Source: Nocardia vermiculata NBRC 100427 (GTDB taxonomy: Bacteria > Actinomycetota > Actinomycetes > Mycobacteriales > Mycobacteriaceae). From it: a stretch of DNA of 64,000 bases. A program made the translations under genes and the position numbers. Where the stretch lies: NCBI RefSeq assembly GCF_001613265.1, contig NZ_BDCA01000001.1:372001-436000 (forward strand), in the 5' to 3' direction. Every line of letters begins with the position of its first letter. Position 1 is the first letter of the stretch. Below the pieces are notes generated by a model. The model did not search any database. It was not told where the DNA came from and was given only the letters and a program-made list of their open reading frames with translations. This document shows positions 6,856 through 16,228 of this stretch, piece after piece.

Positions 6856-8228
6856 TGCAGGCGGTACAGCTGGGCGCGCTCGCCGATCCGCCCGCAGGCG
6901 TCGCCGCGGTTCTGGACGTGGTGAACAACTTCGATGCGGTCCTGGTCGACGGGCTCGCCCGGCTGTCCGAACCACAGGGCACGGCGCTGGCGGCGCTGGC
7001 CGGGGCGGTATCGGGATCACCGCTGGCGGAGGTGGTCGTGACGGCCGTGTCGGCCGTGCGGGCGGGCACGTTCGGGGTCGACGAGCTGTCGGCGCTGGCC
7101 GCGGCACGTGCCGCGCTGCTCGGCGCGCTGCACGATGCCCTGCTCGACCAGATCGATACCGCGTCGAACCGGGGCCGATCCGAGTGGGCAGGTGCTACCG
7201 GGATCGGCGCGGCGGGCCCGCTCGCCGCGGGAGTTCAGGCCTGGCTGGGCGAGCTGGCCATCGCCGGTTGGCGCGGCGTGGACCACGATCTGGTCACCGC
7301 GGCCGATCGGACCGTCGAATCCCTGTTCGCCGAGCCTTCGTTGCGCCGGGTGGCCGTACTGCTGGACGGTTTCGCTGCCGAACTGGGTGCGTGTGCGCCG
7401 ATCGCCACCATGGACCGGGTGCCCGCACGACGCTGGGCCGACCTGTGGTCACGCGCCCTGCTGCTGTCCGCACGCGGCACGGAAACCGTGGGAACCGAGC
7501 TGGTTTCGGGACGCCTACTACCGCTCGGGGTGGAATTGCACGAGCACGGGACCGCTGTGCAGGCTCAGCTGCACGGCATACTCGAGGTCACCGGCGCGCC
7601 CGCGCGTCGGGTGCGGGTGTCGGTGGCGGCGGCCAAGGTGGACACCATCGTGGGGCCGGCGGTGTGGCAACTACTCGGTGCGCATCCGCGCCTGCTCACC
7701 GCGCTGGCCGAGCATCGGGCCCTCGGACTCACCGATATGGCACTGACCGCCGCCGGAGATCTGCTGTGGGAGGACCACCGCGCCGAGGCCGGGGAATCCG
7801 CCGACCCGTTCGTCACCGCTGCCGTGCAGCTCCCCGGGGCTCACGCTCCGGCGGTGGCGCCACTGGATCGCGATCCGATCCATATCGCCGAACCGGTGCT
7901 GCTCGAGGGGTACCGAATTCGGGACGGCCTGCTCGAACTGGGCGATCAGCGCCTCCGGGTGGACCTCGCGGCACTGCCACCCGCCGGCCCGCTCACCGTG
8001 GCGGGGGTGAACGGCTCGGTCGACATGATCGGACTGCTGCGCTGGGACGGCGGCTGGTCGGTGCGCCCGCTGGCGGTGCGGCGCAAGGTCAAGAACACCC
8101 TCACCGCCGCTCACAACGGTGATTGGGCGCTCGGGCCCACCGATGCGAAAGTCACCAAGGCGCAAGCGAAGTCGGGCGACGCCGTCGCGGTGTTGCGCGA
8201 GCGGGCAGGACGGTTGCTGCGAACATGA
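6855..8228 (+). CDS. Unknown protein of the SWIM/VWA/MoxR operon
   Basis: This 457-residue protein starts at ATG 6855, sharing one base with the previous stop, and ends in an ATGA overlap with the VWA gene. It is soluble and alanine/leucine-rich. The first half is predicted helical (repeated AALAGAV, LLGALHDALLDQI patterns). From about residue 210 it turns to beta-type segments such as RVRVSVAAAKVDTIVG and LLRWDGGWSVRPLAVRRK. I see no catalytic motif. Its place between the SWIM and VWA genes suggests it is the rest of a YehQ-like protein or a dedicated adaptor. No confident family name can be given from sequence alone. Confidence 0.65.
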   Translation: MQAVQLGALADPPAGVAAVLDVVNNFDAVLVDGLARLSEPQGTALAALAGAVSGSPLAEVVVTAVSAVRAGTFGVDELSALAAARAALLGALHDALLDQIDTASNRGRSEWAGATGIGAAGPLAAGVQAWLGELAIAGWRGVDHDLVTAADRTVESLFAEPSLRRVAVLLDGFAAELGACAPIATMDRVPARRWADLWSRALLLSARGTETVGTELVSGRLLPLGVELHEHGTAVQAQLHGILEVTGAPARRVRVSVAAAKVDTIVGPAVWQLLGAHPRLLTALAEHRALGLTDMALTAAGDLLWEDHRAEAGESADPFVTAAVQLPGAHAPAVAPLDRDPIHIAEPVLLEGYRIRDGLLELGDQRLRVDLAALPPAGPLTVAGVNGSVDMIGLLRWDGGWSVRPLAVRRKVKNTLTAAHNGDWALGPTDAKVTKAQAKSGDAVAVLRERAGRLLRT

Positions 8229-9601
8229 CGACACCACCACGCAGTTCCGCCGCACACACCGGCCGGGCAGCGAGCGAACCGAACCACGAGACGCGGCGGC
8301 AGATCGTCTATTGGCGGCTGCTGGCCGGCGTCTTCGGCGGGGATCAGCAACCGACGTTGGAACAGGCGAGCGCGGGTGTCGCCGACGACCTGGGGTTGCC
8401 GCTCGCCGTGCTCGACCCGAGTATCGCCGTCGATACCGTGGTGCAACGGTATCCGGAGCTGAAGGCCGAGTTCGAAGGTCTCGACTTCTCGGGCGGCACG
8501 TCCGAAGCCGCCCCGACCGGAGGGGAGGTCTCCGCCGACTACGCGGGCCGGCCCGTCGGCGCCGCCGAGGTTCGCTCCGCCGCACTGGTATCGAAGTTGC
8601 TGCTCAACGTCTTCGCCACCGGTTCCGGTCAGGTCAGCGCCACCCAACTGGCCGGCTGGCAATCCGATGCCGGGTGGTTGCGCCGCTGTCTGGGCGAGGA
8701 ACAGGCAGGTGCCGTGCACGGGGTGCTGGCCGGCATCGAGGGTGAGCTGGTGTCGCGGATGCGGCTGCGCGAAGTGCTGGCCGATCCCCATCTGGCCGCA
8801 CAACTCACCCCGAGCATGTCGCTCATCGAACAGTTGTTGCGCGACAAGCACAATTTGTCGGGCGTGGCCCTGGCCAATGCCAAACGCCTGATCCGCCGCT
8901 ACATCGACGAGGTCGCCGAGGTGCTGCGCACCCAGGTGCAGCAGACCAGCACCGGCACCGTCGACCGGTCCGTGCCGCCCAAGCGCATCCTGCGCAACCT
9001 CGATGTGGATCGCACCATCTGGAAGAACCTGCCGAACTGGAATCCGGAGGACGAACGCCTCTACGTCGACCGCCTCTACTACCGGCAGACCGCGAAACGC
9101 ACCGTCCCGGCCCGCATGATCGTGGTGGTCGACCAGTCCGGCTCGATGGTCGACTCCATGGTGAACTGCACGATTCTGGCGTCGATCTTCGCGGGCCTGC
9201 CCAAGGTGGACGTGCATCTGATCGCCTATGACACTCGCGCCATGGATCTGACGCCGTGGGTGCACGACCCGTTCGAGGTACTGCTGCGCACCAACCTCGG
9301 CGGCGGTAACGACGGCCCGGTCGCCATGGCCATGGCGCAGCCCAAGATCACCGATCCGACGAATACCGTGCTGGTGTGGATTTCGGACTTCTACGAGTTC
9401 GATCGTTCGCAGCCGCTGTTCGAGGCCATGGAGGCCGTGCACCGCTCCGGCGTGAAATTGATCCCGGTGGGTTCGGTGAACAGTTCCGGCCGGCAAAGCG
9501 TCAACCCGTGGTTCCGCGAGCGGTTCACCAAGCTCGGCACCCCGGTGATTTCCGGACGCATCCAGAAGCTCGTGCGCGAGCTGAAGAACTTTCTCGATTA
9601 G
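8225..9601 (+). CDS. VWA-domain protein, partner of the MoxR-like ATPase
   Basis: This 458-residue protein starts at ATG 8225 in an ATGA overlap with the previous gene. The N-terminal 290 residues are helical. The C-terminal von Willebrand A domain begins near 297 with MIVVVDQSGSM, giving the MIDAS DxSxS at 303-307; the conserved threonine region (LRTNLGGGND) and the ISDFYE aspartate near 388 complete the metal site. MoxR ATPases normally work with a VWA partner (as in RavA-ViaA and YehL-YehP) to remodel or insert cofactors into a client. The next gene, 13 bp on, encodes that ATPase. Cytoplasmic: no signal peptide or membrane helix. Confidence 0.85.
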   Translation: MTTPPRSSAAHTGRAASEPNHETRRQIVYWRLLAGVFGGDQQPTLEQASAGVADDLGLPLAVLDPSIAVDTVVQRYPELKAEFEGLDFSGGTSEAAPTGGEVSADYAGRPVGAAEVRSAALVSKLLLNVFATGSGQVSATQLAGWQSDAGWLRRCLGEEQAGAVHGVLAGIEGELVSRMRLREVLADPHLAAQLTPSMSLIEQLLRDKHNLSGVALANAKRLIRRYIDEVAEVLRTQVQQTSTGTVDRSVPPKRILRNLDVDRTIWKNLPNWNPEDERLYVDRLYYRQTAKRTVPARMIVVVDQSGSMVDSMVNCTILASIFAGLPKVDVHLIAYDTRAMDLTPWVHDPFEVLLRTNLGGGNDGPVAMAMAQPKITDPTNTVLVWISDFYEFDRSQPLFEAMEAVHRSGVKLIPVGSVNSSGRQSVNPWFRERFTKLGTPVISGRIQKLVRELKNFLD

Positions 9602-9614
9602 GAGACACCCGTAT

Positions 9615-10733
9615 ATGAACGACGTTTTGCGCGCGCCCGCCGAGGTCAAGTACGCCGCGGAACTGGATTGGCTGGAGTCGATCGACGACGGCCCCAAGCC
9701 GTTCGCGTGGCGACTGAGCCCGAAGATGGTGCGGCTGTTCATCCTCGGCTCCGAACGCGCCGACGGCCTGGACCGTGTGGTGGAACAGAAATGGTTCGGG
9801 GACCGGAGTTTCGTCGAGCGCAGCATCGTCACGCTCGCCTCGGACCGCGGTCTGCTGCTGATCGGTGATCCCGGGACCGGCAAGAGCTGGCTCGCCGAAC
9901 TGCTGTCGGCCGCGATCAGCCGCAATTCCACACTGGTCGTGCAGGGTACCGCCGGTACCACCGAGGACCACATCAAGTACTCGTGGAATATCTCGATGGT
10001 CATCGCGAAGGGCCAGTCGCGGGAGTCGATGATCCCCTCGCCGATCATGACCGCGATGGAACAGGGAGTAATCGGCCGTTTCGAGGAACTCACCCGCTCC
10101 ACCAGCGACGTGCAGGACGCGCTGATCTCCATCCTGTCGGAGAAGTACGTCTCCATTCCCGAGCTCGACGACGACAATGTGGTGTTCGCGCAACCCGGTT
10201 TCTCCATCATCGCGACCGCCAACAGCCGCGACCGGGGTGTGAACGACCTGTCCTCGGCGCTGAAACGGCGCTTCAACTTCGTGCGCATCCCGGTCGTGTC
10301 GAACAAGAAGAGCGAGGCGGAGATCGTCCGTTTCCGCACCGCGGAACTGCTGCGCCGGCACAGTATCGAACTGGAGCTGCCGCCCACCCTGCTCGATGTA
10401 CTGCTGGAGAGTTTCGCGGATCTGCGGGCCGCCGCGGCCGCTGCCACCAGCGACGACGACAAGCTGGAATCGGCACTGTCCACCGCCGAGCAGATCGGGG
10501 TGCTCGAGGACGCGATCCTGCACAGCCAGTTCTTCGGTGCCAAGGAGTTGCGCGCGGAAACCCTCGCCGGGTCGCTGGTCGGGTCGCTGGCCCGGCGCAC
10601 ACCCGAGGACCTGGCCATTCTCAACAAGTATCTGCACGGCGTGGTGGAGCCGCGGGCCAAGGACACGCAGGGGAACGGCGCGTGGGGCGAATTCCTGGAG
10701 GGTGGCCGGGCGGCGATCGCGAGGCTGTCGTGA
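9615..10733 (+). CDS. MoxR/YehL-like AAA+ ATPase
   Basis: This 372-residue protein starts at ATG 9615 behind AGGAGACACCCGT. Walker A is GDPGTGKS at 84-91. Sensor 1 is ATAN near 200-203, and the arginine-finger region is LSSALKRRF (212-220). The Walker B position reads VIGRFEELT (152-160), with Glu-Glu where most AAA+ proteins have Asp-Glu, so the metal-coordinating residue is altered or the family uses Glu. The following TRSTSDVQDALISILSE is the expected post-Walker-B stretch of MoxR-type proteins. It shares a GTGA junction with the DUF5682 gene. Presumed chaperone-like motor working with the VWA protein. Confidence 0.88.
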   Translation: MNDVLRAPAEVKYAAELDWLESIDDGPKPFAWRLSPKMVRLFILGSERADGLDRVVEQKWFGDRSFVERSIVTLASDRGLLLIGDPGTGKSWLAELLSAAISRNSTLVVQGTAGTTEDHIKYSWNISMVIAKGQSRESMIPSPIMTAMEQGVIGRFEELTRSTSDVQDALISILSEKYVSIPELDDDNVVFAQPGFSIIATANSRDRGVNDLSSALKRRFNFVRIPVVSNKKSEAEIVRFRTAELLRRHSIELELPPTLLDVLLESFADLRAAAAAATSDDDKLESALSTAEQIGVLEDAILHSQFFGAKELRAETLAGSLVGSLARRTPEDLAILNKYLHGVVEPRAKDTQGNGAWGEFLEGGRAAIARLS

Positions 10734-13573
10734 GCCCTTCCGAGACGCGGTCCGCGACCGCTGCCGACGGACCGGCCACCGTGCCCGGACCGGCACCGAG
10801 CGGTGGCCCGAATACCTTTGCCGCGCTGCGGGATCAGCTGGCGGAGGCGGCGGTGAGCTTCGTCGGCAGCCCCGGGGCGGCGGGCGACATCCTCGCCGGC
10901 ATCGTCGACGACGTCGACCGAGCACTGGCGCAGCGGCTGGAGATCTTCCCGGTCTGCCACCACTCCCCCGCCTCCGGTCTGGCGATGGTGCGGCGGCTGC
11001 GCGAGAAACAGCCGAAGGTCGTCTATCTGGAGCTCTGCGAAGATCTACGACCGCTCCTCGACGAACTGCGCAACTGCCGCCTACCGGTCGCGCTGCAGGC
11101 CTTCGCCACCGATATCGACGGGTTCCCGGCGCAATGGGCACCATTGTCGGTGGTCGCGCCGATCACCGAGTCCTCCGCCGAGTACCAGGCCATCGCCTAC
11201 GCACTCGATACGCCCGGAGTGGAACTGGTGCTGGTGGACCGTTCCACCGACCACGTGTTCCAGTGGGCGCCAGAGGATTCGCAAGCGGACCCCGGCACCG
11301 ACGACGACGACCAACTGCACGGTGCGGCGGTCGGGCTCGACATCGGCGACCTGCGACCGCGTTTCGCCGAGCTGGAACAGCATCTGCTGCATCACGGCAA
11401 GGTCCGGCACTGGTCGGAGTGGTGGGACCAGTTTGTCGAGCAGCCCCTCACCGACGCCGACTACGACACCTACCGTCAGGTCATGGTGATGATCGGCAGT
11501 CTGTTCCGCCGGCTCCGACGGGGCAGCACCGCCGAGGACGAGGACCGCGAACGGTATATGTGGACGCGGATGCGTGAACATCTCACCGCGGGCGCGATCG
11601 ATCCGTCCCGAGCGTTGTACGTCTGTGGTGCGGCCCATGCGGCCAGTCCGGTCGAGCAGTTCGGACTGGACTCCGCCGCCCCGTTCGAGATATCGCCCCG
11701 TTCGGCCACCACCTGGCACTACGGGTTGATCCCGTCCAGTCACTCCGCCATCGAGGCGCAGTTCGGGCTGTCCGGTGGCGCGGTGTCGATATCGGCGGCC
11801 ACCTGGCGGAAGGGGCTGCGGCGCAGCCGGTTGTCGTCGTTCCAGCTCGAAGGACAACAGCGGGCCACCCAGCGCGCGAAGCAGCCACTGCCACCGCAGC
11901 CGGACACTGCGGTCGCGGACCAGTTGTCGGGTTTCCTGTCCCGGCCCCCGGCACTGGATCGGCTGGACGAAGCCGAACTGCTCGAATGGTCGGTGGATAT
12001 CGTTCGCCTCGCCCGGCGCAACGGCTATCCGGCCAGCACTGCCGACGCGATTGCCGTCTTCGAGACCTCGATCCTGCTGGCGGGTCTGCGTAATCGCGCC
12101 CGTCCGACACCGTACGACTTCCAGGACGCGGCCGTCACCTGTATCGAGAAGGATCTGGTGCCGGGCCGACGCGATGTACGGCGGCTGTGCGAGATCCTGC
12201 TCGGCGGGGATCGGATCGGCCGGGTCGGCTACGCGGCGCTGCCGCCGCTCGCCCGCGATGTGCTCGACCGGCTGGAGCCGCTCGGGCTGGATCTGTCGAA
12301 GCGAACACTGCAGCGCGCCCTGCTGGATCTGCAGGCGAACCCGCACCTGCGTCCGTGTTCGGATCTGCTGTGGTTACTGCGCCGACTGCTCCCGCCGGAG
12401 GCGCTGCGGCCGATCATGGGCTCGCGCGGCCTGGGTGAGAACTCGATCCAGGAGAGCTGGGATATCGGGCTCGGCAAGTACCAACGCTCATTGGTGGAGC
12501 TGGGCTACGAGGGGGTCTCGGTGGAGCAGGTGCTCGAGCAGCGCCTGCGGCAAGCCGTCACCGCACCGGACGCGACGGCGGCGGTGGCACTGACCGCTGT
12601 CACGGACGCGCTGGTGTATCTACGCTCGGTTCGACTCGCCGACGAGCTGGGCCGGCGCGCGGTCGACCTGCTCGCCGCGGAACGCACCGTGGACGACGCC
12701 CCCCTCGTGCTCCGGCGTATCAGGGTGCTGCTCAACTACTTCCGCTCCACTGGGGACGGACTGCCCGCATGGTGCGAACAGTTCGTCACCGCTGGCTATG
12801 CGCACTACTGCACCTTGCTGCCGACCGCGTTCACCGCGGAGGACAGCGGTCCGCAGCAGGTGGCAGCCGTGCTGGGCTTCCTGTTCGGCATGGAGAACCT
12901 GGCGCTGTCGCTGGGGTGCGACCATACCCAGTTGGAACTCGCAGTGCTGCAATCACATCCGGAGGCACCGGCCAAGGTGGCCCTGCTGTGGGCAGCTCGA
13001 TTCCAGCTCGGCATGCTGGGCCTGGCGGAGCTGCGTGAACGCTGCGACGAGATGCTCTCCAATCCGCTGATACTGCCGACGGTGCCGCAGTACGTGAGCG
13101 GGTTCGTGCAGGCCATCGACCCCGTCCCCGCACTGAAACCCTTTGTGGTGGAACTATTGTCGAAGGCCTTCGGTACCCTCCCCGATGCGGTGCTGCTGCC
13201 GTGGCTGCCGAAGCTCATCACGACCTTGAAGGAGCAGGCGGGCGACCTGATCCCCGGGCTGGTCCGGGAAGCGGGCCGCACCTTTCCCGGTGCATTGCCC
13301 GCCGTGGACGCCTTCGTACCGCCGTGGTCAGCTACGTCCGCCACACTCGCTGTGCGGGCCGCCGCCCCCGCGCAGGGACTGGCCAACCGGCTTCTGGCTG
13401 CCTATCCCGCCGCATGCGACGCGGTGGCCGGTGCCCTGGGCATCGGCGGAGAGTGGCAGCACCCCGAACCGGACGAGACCTCCGACGCCGCAGCCCTGCT
13501 CGATCGATTCCCGGACACTGCTGCGGCTCTGGCTGCGCACCTCGAGGTATCGGCCGGGCCCAGCCGAACATGA
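10730..13573 (+). CDS. DUF5682-type protein, last gene of the VWA/MoxR operon
   Basis: This 947-residue protein starts at GTG 10730, overlapping the ATPase stop by four bases. The N-terminal third carries conserved-looking polar motifs: PVCHHSP (74-80), YLELCEDL (99-106), a RERYMWTRM helix (273-281) and YVCGAAHA (297-304). Their order and type recall the EreA/ChaN/TraB-like fold, where His and Glu residues form a metal or catalytic site, so an enzymatic domain is plausible. The remaining 600 residues are helical, alanine/leucine-rich repeats (AALPPLARDVLDRL, LLWAARFQLGMLGL), probably a scaffold. I match it to E. coli YehM by context. The function is unknown and the enzyme idea is inference. 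Confidence 0.7.
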   Translation: MSPSETRSATAADGPATVPGPAPSGGPNTFAALRDQLAEAAVSFVGSPGAAGDILAGIVDDVDRALAQRLEIFPVCHHSPASGLAMVRRLREKQPKVVYLELCEDLRPLLDELRNCRLPVALQAFATDIDGFPAQWAPLSVVAPITESSAEYQAIAYALDTPGVELVLVDRSTDHVFQWAPEDSQADPGTDDDDQLHGAAVGLDIGDLRPRFAELEQHLLHHGKVRHWSEWWDQFVEQPLTDADYDTYRQVMVMIGSLFRRLRRGSTAEDEDRERYMWTRMREHLTAGAIDPSRALYVCGAAHAASPVEQFGLDSAAPFEISPRSATTWHYGLIPSSHSAIEAQFGLSGGAVSISAATWRKGLRRSRLSSFQLEGQQRATQRAKQPLPPQPDTAVADQLSGFLSRPPALDRLDEAELLEWSVDIVRLARRNGYPASTADAIAVFETSILLAGLRNRARPTPYDFQDAAVTCIEKDLVPGRRDVRRLCEILLGGDRIGRVGYAALPPLARDVLDRLEPLGLDLSKRTLQRALLDLQANPHLRPCSDLLWLLRRLLPPEALRPIMGSRGLGENSIQESWDIGLGKYQRSLVELGYEGVSVEQVLEQRLRQAVTAPDATAAVALTAVTDALVYLRSVRLADELGRRAVDLLAAERTVDDAPLVLRRIRVLLNYFRSTGDGLPAWCEQFVTAGYAHYCTLLPTAFTAEDSGPQQVAAVLGFLFGMENLALSLGCDHTQLELAVLQSHPEAPAKVALLWAARFQLGMLGLAELRERCDEMLSNPLILPTVPQYVSGFVQAIDPVPALKPFVVELLSKAFGTLPDAVLLPWLPKLITTLKEQAGDLIPGLVREAGRTFPGALPAVDAFVPPWSATSATLAVRAAAPAQGLANRLLAAYPAACDAVAGALGIGGEWQHPEPDETSDAAALLDRFPDTAAALAAHLEVSAGPSRT

Positions 13574-13744
13574 ACACTCGTGGTGGTGGCGACATAACCG
13601 CCTCATTCGCCCGTGCTGATGAAAATGGTTTCCACCAGCAGGTCTCCGCAACCGAACTATGGTCCAGACACCTGTCCGGTCAATCGCGTCCGGGCATAGA
13701 CTGTGCCTCAGCTGAACCGGCCCCCGATGCGTAGAGGAGATTTC

Positions 13745-14827
13745 ATGTCCCAGAAGGTTCGCGGCGTCATCGCCCGCAGTGTGGGCGCACCGGTCGAGAT
13801 CGTCGATATCGTCATTCCCGATCCGGGCCCACACGACGTCGTGGTGCGCGTGCAGGCCTGCGGGGTGTGTCATACCGATCTGACCTACCGCGAGGGTGGC
13901 ATCAACGACGAGTTCCCGTTCCTGCTCGGCCACGAGGCCGCCGGAGTGGTGGAGACCGTCGGTACCGATGTCACCCATGTCCAGCCCGGCGATCACGTGG
14001 TGTTGAACTGGCGCGCGGTCTGCGGGCAGTGCCGCGCCTGCAAGCGTGGCCGCCCCTGGTACTGCTTCGACACACACAACGCGAGCCGCCCGATGACGCT
14101 CGACGACGGTACCGAACTCACCCCCGCGCTGGGGATCGGCGCCTTCGCCGACAAGACCCTGGTACACGAGGGGCAGTGCACGGTGATAGACGCCGAGACC
14201 GACCCCGCCGTCGCAGGCCTGCTCGGTTGTGGCGTGATGGCCGGGCTGGGCGCCGCGATCAACACCGGCAATGTGCGCTACGGCGATTCGGTGGCGGTGA
14301 TCGGCTGCGGCGGCGTCGGTGATGCCGCGATCGCCGGGGCACGCCTGGCCGGTGCGACCACGATCATCGCGATCGACCGCGATCAGCGAAAGCTGGAGTG
14401 GGCCAGGGAACTCGGCGCCACCCACACGCTCGAGGCGGGTGACGATGTGGTGGCGAAGGTGCAGGAGCTGACCGGCGGTTTCGGCGCCGACGTCGTGATC
14501 GACGCGGTCGGCCGGCCCGAGACCTGGAAGCAGGCGTTCTACGCCCGCGACCTGGCCGGCACCGTGGTGCTGGTGGGCGTACCGACACCCGATATGCAGC
14601 TGGAGATGCCGCTGATCGACTTCTTCTCCCACGGCGGTTCACTGAAGTCGTCCTGGTACGGCGACTGCCTGCCGGAGCGTGATTTCCCGATGCTGCTGGA
14701 CCTGTATCGCCAGGGCCGGTTGCCGCTGGAGCGGTTCGTCAGCGAGCGGGTGAGCCTCGACCAGGTGGAGCAGGCCTTCACCACGATGCATCACGGCGAT
14801 GTGCTGCGTTCGGTGGTGACGCTGTGA
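13745..14827 (+). CDS. mscR: Mycothiol-dependent formaldehyde dehydrogenase / S-nitrosomycothiol reductase
   Basis: This 360-residue zinc medium-chain dehydrogenase starts at ATG 13745 behind GAGGAGATTTC. Catalytic zinc ligands are Cys42 (GVCHTDL) and His63 (LGHEAAG). The structural zinc site is Cys93, Cys96, Cys99 and Cys107. The nucleotide loop is [11 protein letters not shown]. Length, motifs and the adjacent metallo-hydrolase match M. tuberculosis MscR (Rv2259)-Rv2260. MscR oxidises the formaldehyde-mycothiol adduct with NAD and reduces S-nitrosomycothiol, protecting against formaldehyde and NO in the cytoplasm. It ends in a GTGA overlap with the hydrolase gene. Confidence 0.88.
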   Translation: MSQKVRGVIARSVGAPVEIVDIVIPDPGPHDVVVRVQACGVCHTDLTYREGGINDEFPFLLGHEAAGVVETVGTDVTHVQPGDHVVLNWRAVCGQCRACKRGRPWYCFDTHNASRPMTLDDGTELTPALGIGAFADKTLVHEGQCTVIDAETDPAVAGLLGCGVMAGLGAAINTGNVRYGDSVAVIGCGGVGDAAIAGARLAGATTIIAIDRDQRKLEWARELGATHTLEAGDDVVAKVQELTGGFGADVVIDAVGRPETWKQAFYARDLAGTVVLVGVPTPDMQLEMPLIDFFSHGGSLKSSWYGDCLPERDFPMLLDLYRQGRLPLERFVSERVSLDQVEQAFTTMHHGDVLRSVVTL

Positions 14828-15444
14828 ACATCGACCGCGTCGTCACTTCCGGAAAATTCGAATTGGACGGTGGCAGCTGGGATGTCGACAACAACGTCTG
14901 GGTGATCGGCGACGACCGCGAGGCGATCGTTATCGACGCGGCCCACCAGGCCCAGCCGATCCTCGACGCCGTCGCCGGGCGCACCGTGCGAGCCATCGTC
15001 TGCACCCACGCCCACAACGACCACATCAACGTCGCCACCGAGCTGGCACAGGCCTTGCAGGCCCCGATCCGGCTACACCCCGCCGACGAGGTGCTCTGGA
15101 GTGCGCTGTATCCCGACACTCGCTACGAGGCCATGACCGACCACGAGCGAATTCCGGTGGCGGGCAGCGAACTCGAGGTCCTGCACACTCCCGGCCACTC
15201 CCCCGGTGCGGTCAGCCTGTATCTCCCCTCGGAGCAGACGGTCTTCACCGGCGACACACTGTTCCAAGGCGGCCCGGGGGCGACCGGGCGCTCGTTTTCG
15301 AGCTTCCCCACGATCATCGAATCCATCCGCACCCGTTTGCTGACTCTGCCGGGCGAGACCGTGGTCCACACCGGGCACGGCGACTCGACCACCATCGGCG
15401 CCGAGGCGCCACAGCTACCGGAGTGGATCAAACGCGAGCACTGA
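14824..15444 (+). CDS. Metallo-beta-lactamase-fold hydrolase coupled to mscR
   Basis: This 206-residue protein starts at GTG 14824, overlapping the mscR stop (GTGA). The dinuclear zinc motif THAHNDH is at 61-67, with further ligands in [15 protein letters not shown] and HTGHGD. Length and motifs are those of glyoxalase II-like thioester hydrolases, and the pairing follows Rv2259-Rv2260. A likely role is hydrolysis of the S-formylmycothiol made by MscR, releasing formate and mycothiol; this is inferred from pathway logic. A strong hairpin terminator ends the operon. Confidence 0.85.
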   Translation: MNIDRVVTSGKFELDGGSWDVDNNVWVIGDDREAIVIDAAHQAQPILDAVAGRTVRAIVCTHAHNDHINVATELAQALQAPIRLHPADEVLWSALYPDTRYEAMTDHERIPVAGSELEVLHTPGHSPGAVSLYLPSEQTVFTGDTLFQGGPGATGRSFSSFPTIIESIRTRLLTLPGETVVHTGHGDSTTIGAEAPQLPEWIKREH

Positions 15445-15459
15445 TCAACGAGTTCCGGC

Positions 15460-15491
15460 AAGGCCGCATCGCCCCACGGCGATGCGGCCTT
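15460..15491 (+). terminator. Terminator of the mscR operon
   Basis: A perfect 14-bp stem (AAGGCCGCATCGCC, CCAC loop, GGCGATGCGGCCTT) begins 15 bp after the hydrolase stop codon. Confidence 0.85.
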
Positions 15492-15543
15492 CGCATTCCA
15501 CCGGCCGCCCCGGGACATGGCAGGTGGTAGCATCGGCCTCAAT

Positions 15544-15559
15544 ATAAGTTTTCACTTAT
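15544..15559. promoter_or_regulatory. ArsR-type operator overlapping the SRPBCC leader
   Basis: ATAAGT, TTTC, ACTTAT: a perfect 6-4-6 dyad immediately before the AAGGA ribosome site of the SRPBCC gene. AT-rich short dyads of this kind are typical of ArsR-family repressors, and an ArsR gene is the second gene of this operon, so autoregulation is likely. Confidence 0.65.
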
Positions 15560-15571
15560 GAAGGAATGGCG

Positions 15572-16228
15572 ATGCCCATCTCGATCGACCCCGCCGAAGC
15601 GGCCGGGCTGATGACTCGCGAGGTTCGCACCGGCAACCGCGACGGCACGCCGACGAAGATCGCCGTCGCCCGGCGCACCTACCCCACGGGACAGACGGAC
15701 CTCTGGCAGGCACTGACCGATCGCGACCGACTTCCGCGATGGTTCCTCCCGGTCACCGGCGATCTCGCGGTCGGCGGCCACTACCAGCTCGAAGGCAATG
15801 CCGGCGGCGTGGTGGAACAGTGTGAAGCGCCGACCCGGTTCGCGGTCACCTGGGAGATGGGCCCGCAGATTTCCTGGCTGGAGGTGACACTGACCCCGGA
15901 GCAGCACGGCACCGTGCTGGAGTTGGTGCACGAGGCGCCCGTCGACCCCGACATGTGGACCCGATACGGACCGGGCGCGGTCGGCGTGGGCTGGGACCTC
16001 GCACTGATGGCACTCGGGCTGCACAGCGCCGACGGCGCCGCGGTGGACCCGGCCGAGGGACTGGCATATCCGACCACGCCCGAGGGAACCGAATTCGTGC
16101 GCCTCGCCGCGTTCGACTGGGCCGCGGCCGCCATCGCCGACGGCGACGACTCGGCGGCGGCCCGCGCGGCCGCGGAGCGGACCATCGAGTTCTACACCGT
16201 GGAACACGAAGGTGGGTCGGCCTGTTGA
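15572..16228 (+). CDS. SRPBCC (AHSA1-like) family protein
   Basis: The start ATG 15572 lies six bases after AAGGA; an in-frame ATG at 15566 is too close to it. The 218-residue protein has the AHSA1/START-like pattern: RRTYPTGQTDLWQALTDRDRLPRWF, then TGDLAVGGHYQLEGNAGGVVEQCEAPTRF split over the central sheet, VTWEMG and the C-terminal helix WDLALMALGLHS. These proteins form a helix-grip pocket that binds hydrophobic ligands. SRPBCC genes are very often paired with an ArsR regulator, as here. The ligand is unknown. An extra C-terminal segment (about residues 165-218) is longer than in minimal family members. Confidence 0.8.
   Translation: MPISIDPAEAAGLMTREVRTGNRDGTPTKIAVARRTYPTGQTDLWQALTDRDRLPRWFLPVTGDLAVGGHYQLEGNAGGVVEQCEAPTRFAVTWEMGPQISWLEVTLTPEQHGTVLELVHEAPVDPDMWTRYGPGAVGVGWDLALMALGLHSADGAAVDPAEGLAYPTTPEGTEFVRLAAFDWAAAAIADGDDSAAARAAAERTIEFYTVEHEGGSAC

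Noticed and set aside
8111-10963. Long minus-strand open frame of 950 residues
   Set aside because: It lies antisense across the VWA and AAA+ genes. It is arginine/glycine-rich, has no ribosome site and no family motifs, as expected for open antisense frames in GC-rich DNA.
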